A stretch of DNA of 64,000 nt from Bidens hawaiensis (Eukaryota; Streptophyta; Magnoliopsida; Asterales; Asteraceae), in assembly GCA_021521415.1 (NCBI GenBank), contig JAIQDT010003811.1:124001-188000 (forward strand), in the 5' to 3' direction. The position numbers and the translations under genes are program-made. Numbering within the stretch: the stretch's first letter is position 1; each line of letters starts with the position of its first letter. Below are positions 1 to 11,507 of this stretch, piece by piece. The notes under the pieces are model-generated. The model saw only the letters and a list, made by a program, of their open reading frames with translations, was not told the origin of the DNA and ran no database searches.

Positions 1-640
1 GTTAATGGTTCCCCCGCACAGGGTGCTGTTAACGTGGGCATCTTCATCAAACATTTTTTTAACTTCCAAAAAAGCTTGTTCTGCTTCTCTATTGCCATGC
101 GGATCTGATGGTAGCCTTTGTAAGCATCCAAGAAGCACTTGAATTTGAATGGTGCCACAGCATCAACTTTGAGATCTATTTCGGGTAAAGGATAACAATC
201 CTTGGGACATGCTTTATTTAGGTCCTTGAAATCGATACACATTCGCCATGCCTCATTGCTTTTAGGGACGATAACTGGGTTGGCGACCCAAGTTTGGTAA
301 CGAATTGGACGAATGATCCCTTCCTGCAAGAGGTCTTGGACTCTCATTCATTGCTTTTGTTTGTTCCGGACCCATCTTATGTTGTTTTTGAAAAATTGGC
401 GTAAACAACGGGTTTACCTTTAGTTTGTGTTCCGCAATGTTCCGCGGGACACCCGTCATGTCCGCAGGTTGCCATGCGAAAACATCGACATTCTTTGAGA
501 ATAACTGTTTCAAGAAAGTCCGCACTATCTCAGAGATAGCAGGTCCAATTGTTACAGTTTGATCAGGGAAATCTTTGTTCAAGACCCACTTTTCCGGTTC
601 AGTTCTCAAAGTTTGTTTTGGGATCTTGCTGGGCTTTGAG
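1..640 (-). pseudogene. Pol fragment (reverse transcriptase start fused to RNase H region)
   Basis: Reading on the minus strand, the segment gives the pre-RT region (a VFAWQPADMTGVP-type motif near 470-495) and the start of reverse transcriptase with MCIDFKDLNKACPKDCYPLP (about 185-255). At about 85-95 the sequence jumps from the RT motif around YKGYHQIRMA straight to a KKCLMKMPTLTAP stretch, which belongs near RNase H in intact relatives such as the copy at 44-48 kb. The YxDD catalytic region is therefore deleted. There is also a frameshift near 330-345. This is a dead remnant. Confidence 0.75.
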
Positions 641-642
641 CT

Positions 643-1088
643 CTAGGTTGCAAAGCAGTGCCTATTAACATGAATTATTGCGATGCCAGTACAAGTTGGG
701 ACTCCCATTGCACCGTGTGCCGTGGACGGATGAGCATTAAAATCACCAATCGCTTCTCGCCCAAGGATAATGTCATGTTTTGATGTTGCTGGCAAAACCA
801 GAAATTCGACCTCCTCGGTCCTCGAATGAATTCCATCGCTCAGGGTGACTGGAAATGAAATTACACCCCGTGGATGCATTATTTCTCCTCCGAATCCCGA
901 CACTGGAGCGTGGATGGGTTTCAATCTTTCTTTATCTTCTTCCTCAAGCTGATCAAAACATTATTCATACATGATATCTGATGTGCTGCCGGTGTTGAAG
1001 AAGACGTAATGAGAACGATAGTGTCCGAAGAGAGCAGTGATGATCAGGGGGTTCTTATTGTTCGGGCCTCCTTTAATTCGAGGGAAGA
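643..1088 (-). pseudogene. Retroviral-type aspartic protease remnant of element 1
   Basis: The 643-924 frame contains a segment rich in SFPVTLSDG and HDIILGREA motifs, which align by eye with the protease domain of element 2 at about 44950-45080 (SFPVTLTDG, YDILFGRDG). The active-site D-x-G segment would lie upstream at about 930-1050 and is not in the same open frame. In this family protease matures Gag-Pol inside the particle. It is broken and most likely non-functional. Confidence 0.6.
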
Positions 1089-2998
1089 TCACTGGTTCAT
1101 TCTTCCACTCTTCATCATCAAACTCTTTCCTCTTATTCCCTGTATGGAGTCGCTTTGTATCATATGAACATTCAAATCTTTAATTTGCTTCTTGCCCGGG
1201 CCTTGGATGTCTCGAATGGTTGCTTTCCCGTTGTCCGGTTTTCCAGTTTTTACCAAGTGTCTGAGCTTTCCAGATTTCACAGACGTCTCTATTTCATTTT
1301 TCAATGTTCTACATTCATTTGTATTATGACCAATGTCGTCAAGATGCGAACAGTGCTTGGTAGCATCCAAGAATGATCGTCTTGTTAGTGGTTGTGGCTT
1401 TCTAAATTTTATATTCTCTGTGGTGAGAATTTCAGCGGGAGTCTTTGAAAGAGGAGTCCAATTGTTGGGACTTCGGTTTGCGGGTCCCGCTTTGTTCTTG
1501 TTGCCTATGAGGGATCTTGCATCAAATGGTTTTGATGCTTCCGCACTTGGCTGAAGCCTTGACCATATAGGGCCTTTCGCCTGTCTATTAGGTCTCGGAT
1601 TCTGAAATTCAACTTTAAATTTTTGCTTCAGGTTACCATTCCTTAATGTTTTCTCACTACTAGCATACACCTTTGTCGCAGTCATCAGGTCGTCCCACTC
1701 TTTTGGCATTCCATCTCTGCCCGTAAGCGTGCGGACTAAATCGTCACATTTGACGTTTTTGCGGAAGGCACCACGAAGCATGTCTTTACTGATTCCACCG
1801 ATGTTCAAACTTTCATCATTGAACCTGGTGATAAAATCTTCTATGGACTCGTTATCGCGGCGGACAACATCCAAAATTTCTGATTGGTCTCGCGTATGTT
1901 TTTTCTGTTGACTGAAGTGTTGGGAAAATTTTTTCACCAGATCGTCCCAGCTAGAAATTTCACCGTTAGGTAACTTTTCAAACCATTCTCTTGCTGCCCC
2001 TGTTAGTGTCAATGCGAACATGTGACACCAATAAGGCAGCGTCCAACCACTAACACCACCTACCGCAATAAAGTTCTGGAGATGATCACTTGGATCAGTC
2101 ATACCATTATACTTACCCACCGATGTAGGTATCTTAGCATTAACGGGAAAGGGTGCTGTGGCAATACTTGCTATGAACTTTGATTTTTCAGCGAAGGCCG
2201 CGGGGCGGTATGGTTTAGTAAAGTCTCGTTCCGCATTGCTATGGTATTCTGTATGGCGGACTATGTCATGCGGACGGCTGCTTTTTGCCTGAGAACTCAT
2301 CCTACTGTCTCCGGTATACATACTGTAATCTCCTGGGTGGTAGGATGAATCGTAACCGTCAAACTCATCTAAATAAGATGGCATCCGCATATTTATGCGA
2401 GGACGAGGACGTAGCCTCGGAAGTTCGCTAAACTCTAGCTCTGTCTGTTGATTGTAACGAGTTTTACTTCCTCACACTGTTGGTGGAGGAGAAGGAGATC
2501 CCCTAGGGGATTCCTCATAATCCAAAGTGCGGGCGTGAAGTTTCTCGTTACGTTTTCTACGCTCGTATTCAGCCACCAAACTTTGTTGTTGCACATGGAG
2601 CCACTCTTCAGGAGTCAAGGCTCCTCTGGATCTGGAATTACGTCTATGAGATCTCGCTATGTCAGAGTCACCTGAATCATTTTCTAGATCCAACACTAAC
2701 CGCTTTCGGCGAGTTTCTTCCGTAATCCGTCTGAGATTACCCAAATTAGAACCTTCCGGTGCCGAGGCCCGTCCCATATCTCGGGAGTGGTACCGGTTGG
2801 TGCTGTGACGTTCTCTAGGGTAAAACCCCCAGGTTTTACGTCAATGTTCCGTGACCCTGGAGCTGTGACTCGCTCAAGAGTACGACCACTTAGAGTCGTG
2901 ATGCGTGCAAAAACACTAAGACCCGGAGGTGCTTCTGTGTTAGTTACACGTGACTCAGTTGCAGGGGTTCCCGTCGGCCCTTCAGGAAGTTTACTCAT
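1089..2998 (-). pseudogene. Gag polyprotein of element 1, frameshifted
   Basis: Three open stretches cover gag: 2998 to about 2775, 2777-2472 and 2390-1089. The last holds the capsid-like retrotransposon gag domain (PFPVNAKIPTSVGKYNGMTDPSDH through AAREWFEKLP and KKFSQHFSQQ) and a CxxH-type zinc-finger remnant near the C-terminus. The second and third stretches are in the same frame and are separated by a TGA at 2472-2474. The first joins them only across a frameshift near 2775. The layout and motifs match the intact gag at 56301-57755. Confidence 0.8.
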
Positions 2999-3047
2999 AT
3001 CAAACGAACCAAAAAACTAACGAAAAATATTGCTGTTCTAACACAAA

Positions 3048-3063
3048 TCACGGATGGCGCCAA
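3048..3063 (-). other. Primer-binding site of element 1
   Basis: Directly inside the LTR the minus strand reads TTGGCGCCATCCGTG, the same sequence that follows the LTR of element 3 at 56233. It is where a host tRNA would prime minus-strand cDNA. I do not name the tRNA with confidence. Confidence 0.7.
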
Positions 3064-3885
3064 TGAAGAAACACGGATCCACTCCCCAGGTATGGGTCCT
3101 GGATCCAGTGAGTCCACAGGGTACAATACGATAACTACTACCACGATATGAGTAAAGCTCCCTAAAGTCCAGTGACCGGAGCCTGCAAAACAAACACCGT
3201 GAGTCTCGTTACAGGAAGGACAAGAGGGGGGGGGGGTCTTTCTGTAACCACCTCCGGCGTGAGAATTAGTAACGTTCGTAATGAAGAAAATACTGAAGTA
3301 CAGAGACTAAGTGTAGTCCGAATATATGTGAGTGAATGAATACCTCATACCGTTTGACAAGGTATTTATAGCCGAAGGATGATGGAAGATGATTGGGGCA
3401 GCTGTTCTCTTCTAAAAGATCTTTGATAACCGCCTGGACACGTGTTTTCTTGTGATAGGTTGGGCTATACGTCCCATGTGCATGGGTACAACAACTTGGA
3501 CACGTGTCACCAGCTGATAGGATGGATCGCACCCTGACCATGTGCACGGTTATAACAACCTGGCCATGTGTCCTTTGTTTATTGGTTAGTATGTCACGTA
3601 TTCCCCAAGTAAGAATCATGAACCTTTCTTCTAGAAAGTATTTGAATGGTGACAGCTGTCCTACTGGCACTGTGCTCCAGTTATTTATGCGGACATATGT
3701 CTTGTCCCGCGGACGACTTTTGAGGACGCCCGGATGCTTCCGCGCGTATTATGAGGACGTTCCTCCTCTATCTTGATATGCGGGTGATCCGTTTGTCCCG
3801 CGGGTGGCTTATAAGAGCTTTCTCTGTGACCCGCAAATAGTACTTAAAGGTATTTGAGTCTTTTTGGTACCCTACCTCTATACTT
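3064..3885 (-). repeat. LTR of element 1 (5' LTR on the minus strand)
   Basis: On the minus strand the LTR ends in TGTTTCTTCA, identical to the ends of the LTRs at 54195 and 56232. A TATA box (CTATAAATACC on the minus strand, about 3361-3373) is in the same place as in the other Tat LTRs. The start is approximate: the sequence resembles the GAGGTAGG start of the other LTRs near 3870-3880 but the first bases differ. Confidence 0.7.
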
Positions 3886-3962
3886 ATAAATAAATTTAAT
3901 AAATTGCACATTACCACTTTACCACTATGTTAATGAAAATTTGGAAACATATACATTTATAA

Positions 3963-5813
3963 GGCTGAGGGGTGCGGAGCGCGAGAAGGGGCGCGAAAGC
4001 CCTTCCGCTCGCGCCCCGGGGCGCGAGCACCACACCACCGAGGTGCGAGAGGGGCGCGAGAGGGGCGCGAGCGCGGAAAAAGAGGCAGGCGCGGATGGGC
4101 TAGCGGCTGGGAATGGCGTGAAGGAGGCTTGGGATGCGTGAATAGAGCCGTTGGGCTCGTTTTTTATTAAAAAAAAAAATTTTTTTTCTCTATATATATC
4201 TATATCAAATACAAACCAACATCAATATAAAACATACAATTTTTTCTCTCTATTAAACCTATATCAAACCCAAACCAACACCAATATCACATACCAATAT
4301 CACATACCACACCCAAAACCCAAAATCACCCCATCTTCCAAACCTTTTTTTAAAAACATGGCTGGAAATTGGTACCCAAACCTAGATTCAGATTACAGTT
4401 ACGACGATTTATGGTCGGCACCGGACCAAGCGATGTTTTATTCGGGGTCGCAACAACCATCCGGCTTTCAACCATCCAACATACAACCGTCTCCTAACTT
4501 TGTAGTTCCGGAGACACAAGAACCAGAAGGTGAAGCTGCGGGACAAAGAAGACGCGTCCACCGGAAAAAACAAGTTGCAACGGACGGGTCGGGTTCGGCT
4601 TCGACTGGAAGGACGAAACGGAAAACCACTCCGTGGTCATCATATGAGAAGGAAGCCCTGTGTCGGGCTTGGATAGTCATTTCTGAGGATCGGCGTTGCG
4701 GTAATTGTTTTAACGTTTTTAAAAATGATTTTTAATAAAAAAGTTAAATAAAAAAGTTAAATGACTTACAAATTTATTTATGCATTTTGCAGCGGACTAC
4801 CAAAAGAGCAAGGTCTTTTGGACAAAGGTTAGGGAGACGTTCTATTCGCTCGTTGGGAGTACAGAGCGGAACGCCGATATGATTTCGGGTCGGTGGACCG
4901 AAATCAGAAAATTTGTCGGCTTGTTTACTAATCTGTTCAACAGGAACGCCGGTCGTATGAGACCAAGTGGCAGTGACGATTTGGCGGTTTATAATTTCAC
5001 TGTCGAAGAGTGGAGGCAGGAGTGCCTGCGGAGGTATGGGACGGTGAAGACGTGGGACGGTGTAAAGGTGTGGGAGAGGTTGAGAAGGTGTTCTAAGTGG
5101 GTTGAGCTGGTGGCGCCGGACCTTGATGCGGAAGTAGGGCCGAAACGAACTAAAACTAGTTCGTCTGGAGCGTATAGCACTTCCGCCGGGTCGGATTGCC
5201 GGGTTGGATTCGACCTAAACGTTGCGGGGGAGGAAACGTCTTCACCGCCGAGGAGGCGGCCATTGGGAAGGGACGCCAGGGGCAAAAAACCGGCTGAGGG
5301 GGAAGCCGTAAACATCAACGATCTTGTTGAATCCCTCAATAAATTCAACAAAACCATGGAGGTGGTCTCTAATGACAAAAAGGAAAAAAAAAAGAATGAG
5401 AGATTTGGAATTCCTTACAAGAGACTTCAGTAACCTAAATCCGGTCGACCAAATGCTGATGGAAAAACAAAAGGAACGTATCCGGAAGAGGTTGATCGAA
5501 GAAGACCAAGCCGAAGAATAAGAATAATGTTTTTTTTAGTACTTTAATTTTTTTTTAGATATTAATGTGTTTTTTTAATTAATGTGTGTTTTTTTAAATA
5601 ATTTATGAGTTTTTTTAATAATACGTTTTTTTAATACATTTATAAAAAAATAAAAAAAAAACCGCTCGCGCCCCCTCTCGCGCCCCTCCACACCATGTCC
5701 CGGGGCGCGAGCACCACTACCAACACCCATCTTATCAAGTTTCTCTCTCTGCCACACGTCACAATATTATTGGCTGGCGCCCCCACTCGCGCCCCCCCCC
5801 ACACCCCTCAGCC
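3963..5813 (+). mobile_element. PIF/Harbinger-like DNA transposon with only an ORF1-type gene
   Basis: Imperfect terminal inverted repeats GGCTGAGGGGTGCGG / (reverse) GGCTGAGGGGTGTGG sit at 3963 and 5813, flanked by the target duplication TAA at 3960-3962 and 5814-5816. TAA is the duplication typical of PIF/Harbinger elements. Both ends are packed with GC-rich GGGGCGCGAG-type subterminal repeats. The inside encodes a Myb/SANT-like protein but no DDE transposase, so it would need the transposase in trans. Confidence 0.82.
4358..5521 (+). pseudogene. Myb/SANT-like DNA-binding protein of the Harbinger-like element (ORF1 type), frameshifted near the C-terminus
   Basis: Exon 1 is 4358-4700 (start MAGNWYPN) and exon 2 begins at 4793. 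The intron 4701-4792 has GT and a pyrimidine-poor but clear TTTTGCAG acceptor, and joining keeps phase. The protein has an acidic low-complexity N-terminus, a trihelix/SANT-like region beginning TPWSSYEKEALCRAWI and continuing into a QKSKVFWTKVRETF type segment, and a W-rich second part (VWERLRRCSKWVELVAPD). A run of ten A at 5384-5393 coincides with a frame change: the current frame stops at 5433, while the frame giving a lysine/glutamate-rich tail runs to 5521. In PIF/Harbinger elements the Myb-like ORF1 product partners the transposase in excision. The A-run shift may be a real lesion or a homopolymer error. Confidence 0.7.
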
Positions 5814-5816
5814 TAA

Positions 5817-7427
5817 CGAAACATGGTGGTGTGTGACATCAGAAGTATAATTACGAAATAATTGAATATACAGTGCGTGGTGGGCTCCTCTATTTTTGAA
5901 ATATATAGAATGGAGTAAATACAAACAAATAATTGAGGTTTACATTATTTTGTATAAAAGGAACTACTGCAATGTCCCAAAATTGATTGCTGCTCTTAAG
6001 TCTGCCCATGTAACATGTTTCTTTCATGACCCAAGTACAAACATGGAATCGATATTGTCAAGATATGTGGGTCACTATTTTCGTAAGTTTTCTTTTGGGA
6101 ACTTGCACAATATATTCTTTTATGAAAAATTATGAGACGAATGTTTTATTAAATCGTTTTTTTTAAATGATAGACTGCGGTGTCTTTAAGCATGCAATCC
6201 TTGCATTTTAAGATTTTATATACGAGAATTCCTACTTAATACACTAACGTTACAAAAACAATGTATGTAGCATCGTTATTTTATCTGTTGGTTTTGACAA
6301 CAAACAATCATGAGATCTAGTGTGAGAATTTATTAGATGTATAAACCCGTTTGCGTCAAAAGCAAAACCTTATTATTAAAAGTTCTAAGACATTTTTTTA
6401 ACAACAATCTTTTTACAACTAAAATCTACCGAACCTTAAAACTTACAAACAGTTTTCTATTTATTTTACTAAACTTACTTTTAAACCCTCTTGAGATTAA
6501 ATAGACACTTTGATCTTGATCGATCTATTATTTTGATCCACATCAAAATATGTAGTTTTCACTTCTCATAATCTTTTATCTATAAATAAATATTTAATAA
6601 GTATCGCCATAGTCAATTGCTATCTGATGGTTTGGATGTTGACTGTTCAAATCTCACAATAGAGAAGGTAGATGGATTTAAAAGTAGATTATTAATTAGT
6701 TTTTTAAAAGTATTATGGGGTTTGGGTTGTATTTTTATGTGTGTTTAATACTCAATCAAGGCGTGCCCAAAATGAAGTTAAAGTTAATCGAATATCGATT
6801 CACAAGGTGTTGTGTTTGAAATGAAAAACTTGCAAAAAAAAAAAAAAAAAGGTTACAACTTATCTCACATTAGAAGGTGGAATCTCACAAGTGCGTATAA
6901 ATGGGAGTATTTCTTGGGTATTACTTTCTTAGCAGTTAGCAATAAACAAGAATCCGAGCTAAAAGGGTGCTAAGCACCCTTACACACGCACACATGTTTG
7001 CGATCTTGAGCGAATAAAGTGATCCAGCGTTTTGAGTTTCCAGTTGATGGATCGGTTGGTTGTCACTGAACGACTCAGGTTGGTTGCTATTGACGACTTG
7101 GGAGCACCAGAAACTTTTTACAAATGGGTAGCAACATGTGTGAAGGCAGTTAGTGTTGATAGTTGAGTTGCCGTTGGCCCGTTGATGTCGTATGGGTGTA
7201 CAAATTCGGATATCCAAAAATTTCAAATACTTGATTTCACTATTATTAAATCAAATATAGTTCAATCCATATGTTTAATACAACTTATTGCTTTGGAGAT
7301 TTCTTTTGTGTTGAGTATAAAGCTAATGGAGTGGCTTAGGTTGTGGAGTTACGTCAAAGAATACATCAATTATGCATCTCAAAATCTCTCATTGGCCAAT
7401 CGGTATAGAAACATCCAATTTTATGCA
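5817..7427. other. AT-rich intergenic stretch, no gene seen
   Basis: I see no convincing coding sequence. Two small items stand out: a GTTCAAATCTC box-B-like sequence at about 6645-6655 without a matching A box, and a 17-base A run around 6834-6850 followed by a TATAAATGG promoter-like sequence at about 6896. Neither is enough to call a SINE or LTR. Confidence 0.5.
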
Positions 7428-7435
7428 ACTAGAAC

Positions 7436-8260
7436 TAGGGGTGTTTTTTCGGGGAATTAATTTAGGTTTCGGGTTCGGTCGGATAATTCGTGTTTGAGCT
7501 TAAAAAAAATCAACCCAAGGACCGACCCAAATAAGGTCGGGTTGTTCGGGTTTTGGGTTAATTCGGGTTGGGTTTAGGGTCTTACATATACAAAATTCAC
7601 CTTTAACAAGATCATAAATAAAACCATAATTCAAACCTTGATAAAAACATAATCAAGTTAATTTCAACATACAACCATATTTAACTATAACAAAATCCAA
7701 AAGCTTCATAATTCCAAAATTTAATAGAAATAAAATGCTTGAAACATAAAATTTGATAATTATTATGGGAACTTATAAAAAATGACAGCACTAGGCATCA
7801 TTGATCAGACTATATTAAACAAGAAGATTTAAAGTAATACATTGAAATAGATTTGAATGACCCAAGTTGAGTGTAGAGTGGTTCACTGCTTTTTGTGATT
7901 CTATGTGATGTGTGGTTGTGGATTTTAGAATGAAAAGAACCACCGAGCAATACTTAAAAGCAATAAATAATTTAGGGTTTTGAAAAATTAAATTGTGAAT
8001 TGAATGAAGAAAGTATGCCTCAACTAAAACATAAATGTGTTTGAGAGCATGAGACATTTGGTTACCCTCGGGTTATAAAACACTATAACCAACTATTTGA
8101 GTTATCGGGTCAACCAGATTTTGGATATTCTAACCCAAATACCAACCCGAGTGTTTATTCTCGGGTTCGGGTTAATAGTTTATTCGGGTCGGCTACATTC
8201 GGGTCTCGGGTTGCTTCGGGTCGGGTTTGTTGTTCGGGTACGGTTAAAAACACACCCCTA
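7436..8260. mobile_element. Non-autonomous hAT-like element A (825 bp)
   Basis: The ends are TAGGGGTGTTTTT and, reversed, TAGGGGTGTGTTTTT. A perfect 8-bp target duplication ACTAGAAC lies at 7428-7435 and 8261-8268, the size produced by hAT transposases. Both subterminal regions carry many copies of CGGGTT/CGGGTC in inverted orientation, a usual layout for hAT transposase binding. No transposase is encoded. Confidence 0.85.
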
Positions 8261-8268
8261 ACTAGAAC

Positions 8269-10469
8269 TTACTATTTTCAAGTGAATTTCATATTCAATG
8301 GTCATCTCATAAAGTACAACTGCTTCCGGTTGTTGTACTGTTGTAATGTCTAAAACAATCTCAAATTGAAGAGTGCGATGACATAACACACAAGAAAATC
8401 ATTTTATAAAATAATAATAAATCTATGTCCTTTCGGTATGTAGTTATGGAATTATGTACTTTAAAGATTACGTAAATCGTCTTTGACATAAACCTAAATT
8501 TATAAAATTCTGCAATATTCTAGAACATGCTTTAATCTCCATCAAAATTCTTATTTTTCATTATATTGTCACGTGAAAGACGTTAAAATTCATTAAAACG
8601 TCGTTAAAATTCATGAAACGTAAAAACAAAAGAGTTTATTTTACCTAATCACTTTTTATGGTGTTTTAAGTGACAATGTTACTCATGCATGTATGATGAT
8701 GTTTGCAAGTGTTTTAGATTTGAGTTTAGTTGCTTTGTAGAATTGTAGATATGCTTCTAACATGGTATTCAATGGCAATAATGTCAAAAGGAGTTGTAAT
8801 CATGGCTTACTGGCCAGTCGATCGAATTGCTTTTAAAACCACCCACGCTATACGTACTATTTCCATTCCCCTTTGTTACTTGTATTTCTGTTTCATCATT
8901 AACTGTGAATTTTAATATAAAACCACTTAAAATCGATAGAAAGACACCGAACATGAACTTAAATTCGACATGCATGAAGGTATTTTCAAACAATTTATTT
9001 AGAAACAAGTTATTTAAAAGGTGTAAAATTGAAAGATAACAAATATAAAAGACTAAAAAAAGGGTAAAAACCAGTTTAAAAACTCCAAAAATATATTCGA
9101 AAACTTTCCATATAAAATTTATAATTGTTATTCAAAAGTTTAGTTATTATTATAAATAATAATAATTATAATTATTATATTTTAAATCTTAGATGCTTTT
9201 TATATCTTAGATAATTAATTTCAATAAATGTCATCTTAACACGTCCCGTCCATGTAACCCATATTCATAAATATGTCCACCTTTGGTTAGACAATCTAAA
9301 GTAACGTTGCAGTTTTCGTGTGACGGATGTGGTGATGCCATTGTTCATTACTTTTTGATAGGTATAATTGCAATATAATTAGAAAATGTAACATCATGTA
9401 AAAACGTAAGTTTTAAAATTAGAATCATGTCATCCTTTTCCCGGTTTTGCCCCACTCACACACCCAAAAAAAGTTGTTTTTTAAAGACGGCTTCATAAAA
9501 CGCCCAGCCTCTCACAAAGGCCATTTTGGAACGTTTTAAGCAAAACCGTCTCTTCTTCAAAAAAAAATAAGTGTGTTTGAGAAGCTCTATGGACATTTAG
9601 CTTGTTAAGTTAGGAAAATATATCTTAAGAATTTTGTTGTGGGAAAACTTAAAAAGCTCCTAGCCCTATCTTTAAGGACTGTTCCCTACAAAGCGTGACT
9701 CATGCAATAATAATAGGAGTATTGGACCACTGCGTAGTAGTCCTTTGCTTTGCTTACCTTCCATCACGTTGCATTCAGGAAAAACAAGAGTGAAACACAA
9801 AGGGTAAAATTGTAAGAGAACCACACATTTAATGGTATTGGGGGTGTTAAAAGGGGTAGGGTTCATGGATTAATGGCATATGAAACCTGAAAATTATGTC
9901 GTGCACGCATTAAGTGGTTGATTGTTTACATTTTAATCGAACCATTAATAGGTGAATATTTGATTCGGTCGGAGTTCAAACTATTTTGTTTTTAAAAAAT
10001 ATTTTAATGGGTAAAATTGGGTCTGAATCAATCAACATGTGATTAATGTTGAATAGAGAAGATGAGGATGTCTGATTTGACTAGATTTGACTGATAGTTT
10101 ATTTACTGAAAATTATGTCACACACACATTAACACAAATTGTATAAATAACCCAAGAATAATTGTTTTTAACTATTTTTTGTTGAAATTATTATGAGGCA
10201 TGACTGACAAATAAGTAGCAAAATATGTTTGATATTCATGGTTTAATAAACATTAAAGTGTAAAGAGTTGTAGTATATAGATGTTTTAGGTATGTTTGGT
10301 AAAATTTAGTCATTGCATTAAAGAGGGAAATGAGTATATTTGAAAATTGAAATATGAGTGAAAATATGAATTGATGACTGATGTGATTTGTTTTAATTCA
10401 TTTCAAAACATACAAATTTGGATTTTCTACAAGCTTTTTATTATTTGAACGTTTTTAGCACCATTGGCG
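8269..10469. other. AT-rich intergenic stretch, no gene seen
   Basis: There is no coding sequence I can support. A 14-base direct repeat CTGAAAATTATGTC occurs near 9888 and 10106. A short inverted pair AGACGGCTTC/AAACCGTCTC lies at about 9485-9560. These look like remnants of decayed mobile DNA. Confidence 0.5.
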
Positions 10470-10477
10470 GTTGGGAG

Positions 10478-10837
10478 TAGAGGTGCATAAATCGGGTATT
10501 TAAAAAACCCGGAACCGGGTAGGAACCGGTTCCGAGTATGGTCAACAAAAGTCAAACCCGGTTCGGTTCTGGAACCGGTTCCGGGTATAGTCGGGTATTT
10601 GACCGGGTTTTGACCAGTTCCGGGTCGGGTTTTGACCGGTTCCTCCGGGTTTTTTTCGGGTTTTTGACCGGTTCCTCCGGGTTTTTTCCACCGGTTCCGG
10701 GTCGGTTCCGGTTCCGGAACCGGCTCCTAGGAGAAATCCTATACCCGGTCAGGAACCGGTTCCGGGTATGGGTTAGAACCGGTTCCGGGTCGGTTCCACC
10801 GGTTCGGTTCCGGAACCGGTTATTTTGTGCACGTCTA
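10478..10837. mobile_element. Non-autonomous hAT-like element B (360 bp)
   Basis: The ends are TAGAGGTGCATAA and, reversed, TAGACGTGCACAA. They are flanked by the perfect 8-bp duplication GTTGGGAG at 10470-10477 and 10838-10845. The inside is almost wholly built from GGAACCGGTTCCGGG units, which are self-complementary, so the strand could fold along its length. The open frame across it is a by-product of the repeats. Confidence 0.85.
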
Positions 10838-10845
10838 GTTGGGAG

Positions 10846-11507
10846 GGTTCATTAAGGGTTGTCCCTCGATTCAACCACGGGGTTTAATTATTTATGTTCG
10901 AATCTCTTTTACAGTAATGCTATCCAAATTTCAGAGTTTACACATGAGCAAGGATTCAAATCCAAGACTCCTCATGAAAAAACCATAAGAAAATCCCATC
11001 AAAATAAGAATTGTGATTACCTACCAAGTGTATTGGTCTTAACAGAAATCAAATTAGAATAATGTTTAACAAACTTAAAGGAAATTAATAAATCAAATGT
11101 TGGGATCAGACATTAGACAAAGACCAAACAAGAAAACCAGAGCTGTTGACTGGTGGGAGAGTGCTCTTTTTCTTTCTTGATTTTCTAAACTCATTTTTCA
11201 AAATTTCTCTACTCAATAATTCATATAATACCATATAAAAGTAATATATTTATTATATGCACACGTACATCTTTTGTAACATATACACGTAGAAAAATAC
11301 GTAACTATAAGTTTCACAAATTCTAACAATTTGGGTTATCATACAACATTTATTATTGTGATAAAAAAGTTTTAAAAACAAAATTCGTAATTTCTCTTTG
11401 TAACACCCAAACATCTCTAATGTTCTAATAAAGCCATATCTCAAATAAAACCCTCAAGTTCAAGAATGATGACTTCGATATCCGACCCACCAAGGTTTAT
11501 TTATGAA
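10846..11507. other. Intergenic stretch, nothing recognised
   Basis: AT-rich DNA between the hAT-like element B and a Helitron end. I see no gene, no repeat and no paired termini. Confidence 0.5.

Larger units (their letters stand above)
1..3885 (-). mobile_element. Tat-type Ty3/gypsy element 1, truncated by the window edge, degenerate
   Basis: The element reads right to left: LTR (3064 to about 3885), primer-binding site, gag, protease and a fragment of reverse transcriptase that runs off the left edge. Its gag, protease and RT motifs are close in type to the Tat elements at 44-64 kb, and its LTR ends with the same CTTCA followed by a TTGGCGCCATCCGTG-type primer-binding site. Gag carries a frameshift and a stop, and pol has an internal deletion, so it cannot be autonomous. 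The outer LTR boundary is uncertain because the expected TGAAG end is not seen near 3880. Confidence 0.8.

Noticed and set aside
3941..4141. Charged open frame rich in Arg/Glu/Ala
   Set aside because: It lies across the GC-rich subterminal repeats of the Harbinger-like element; composition explains the lack of stops.
6834..6905. A run followed by TATAAATGG, considered as a SINE tail or solo LTR
   Set aside because: No paired termini, no target duplication and no Pol III boxes at the right spacing.
10538..10855. 105-codon open frame rich in Gly/Ser/Arg/Phe
   Set aside because: It is a by-product of the GGAACCGGTTCC repeats of a hAT-like MITE.
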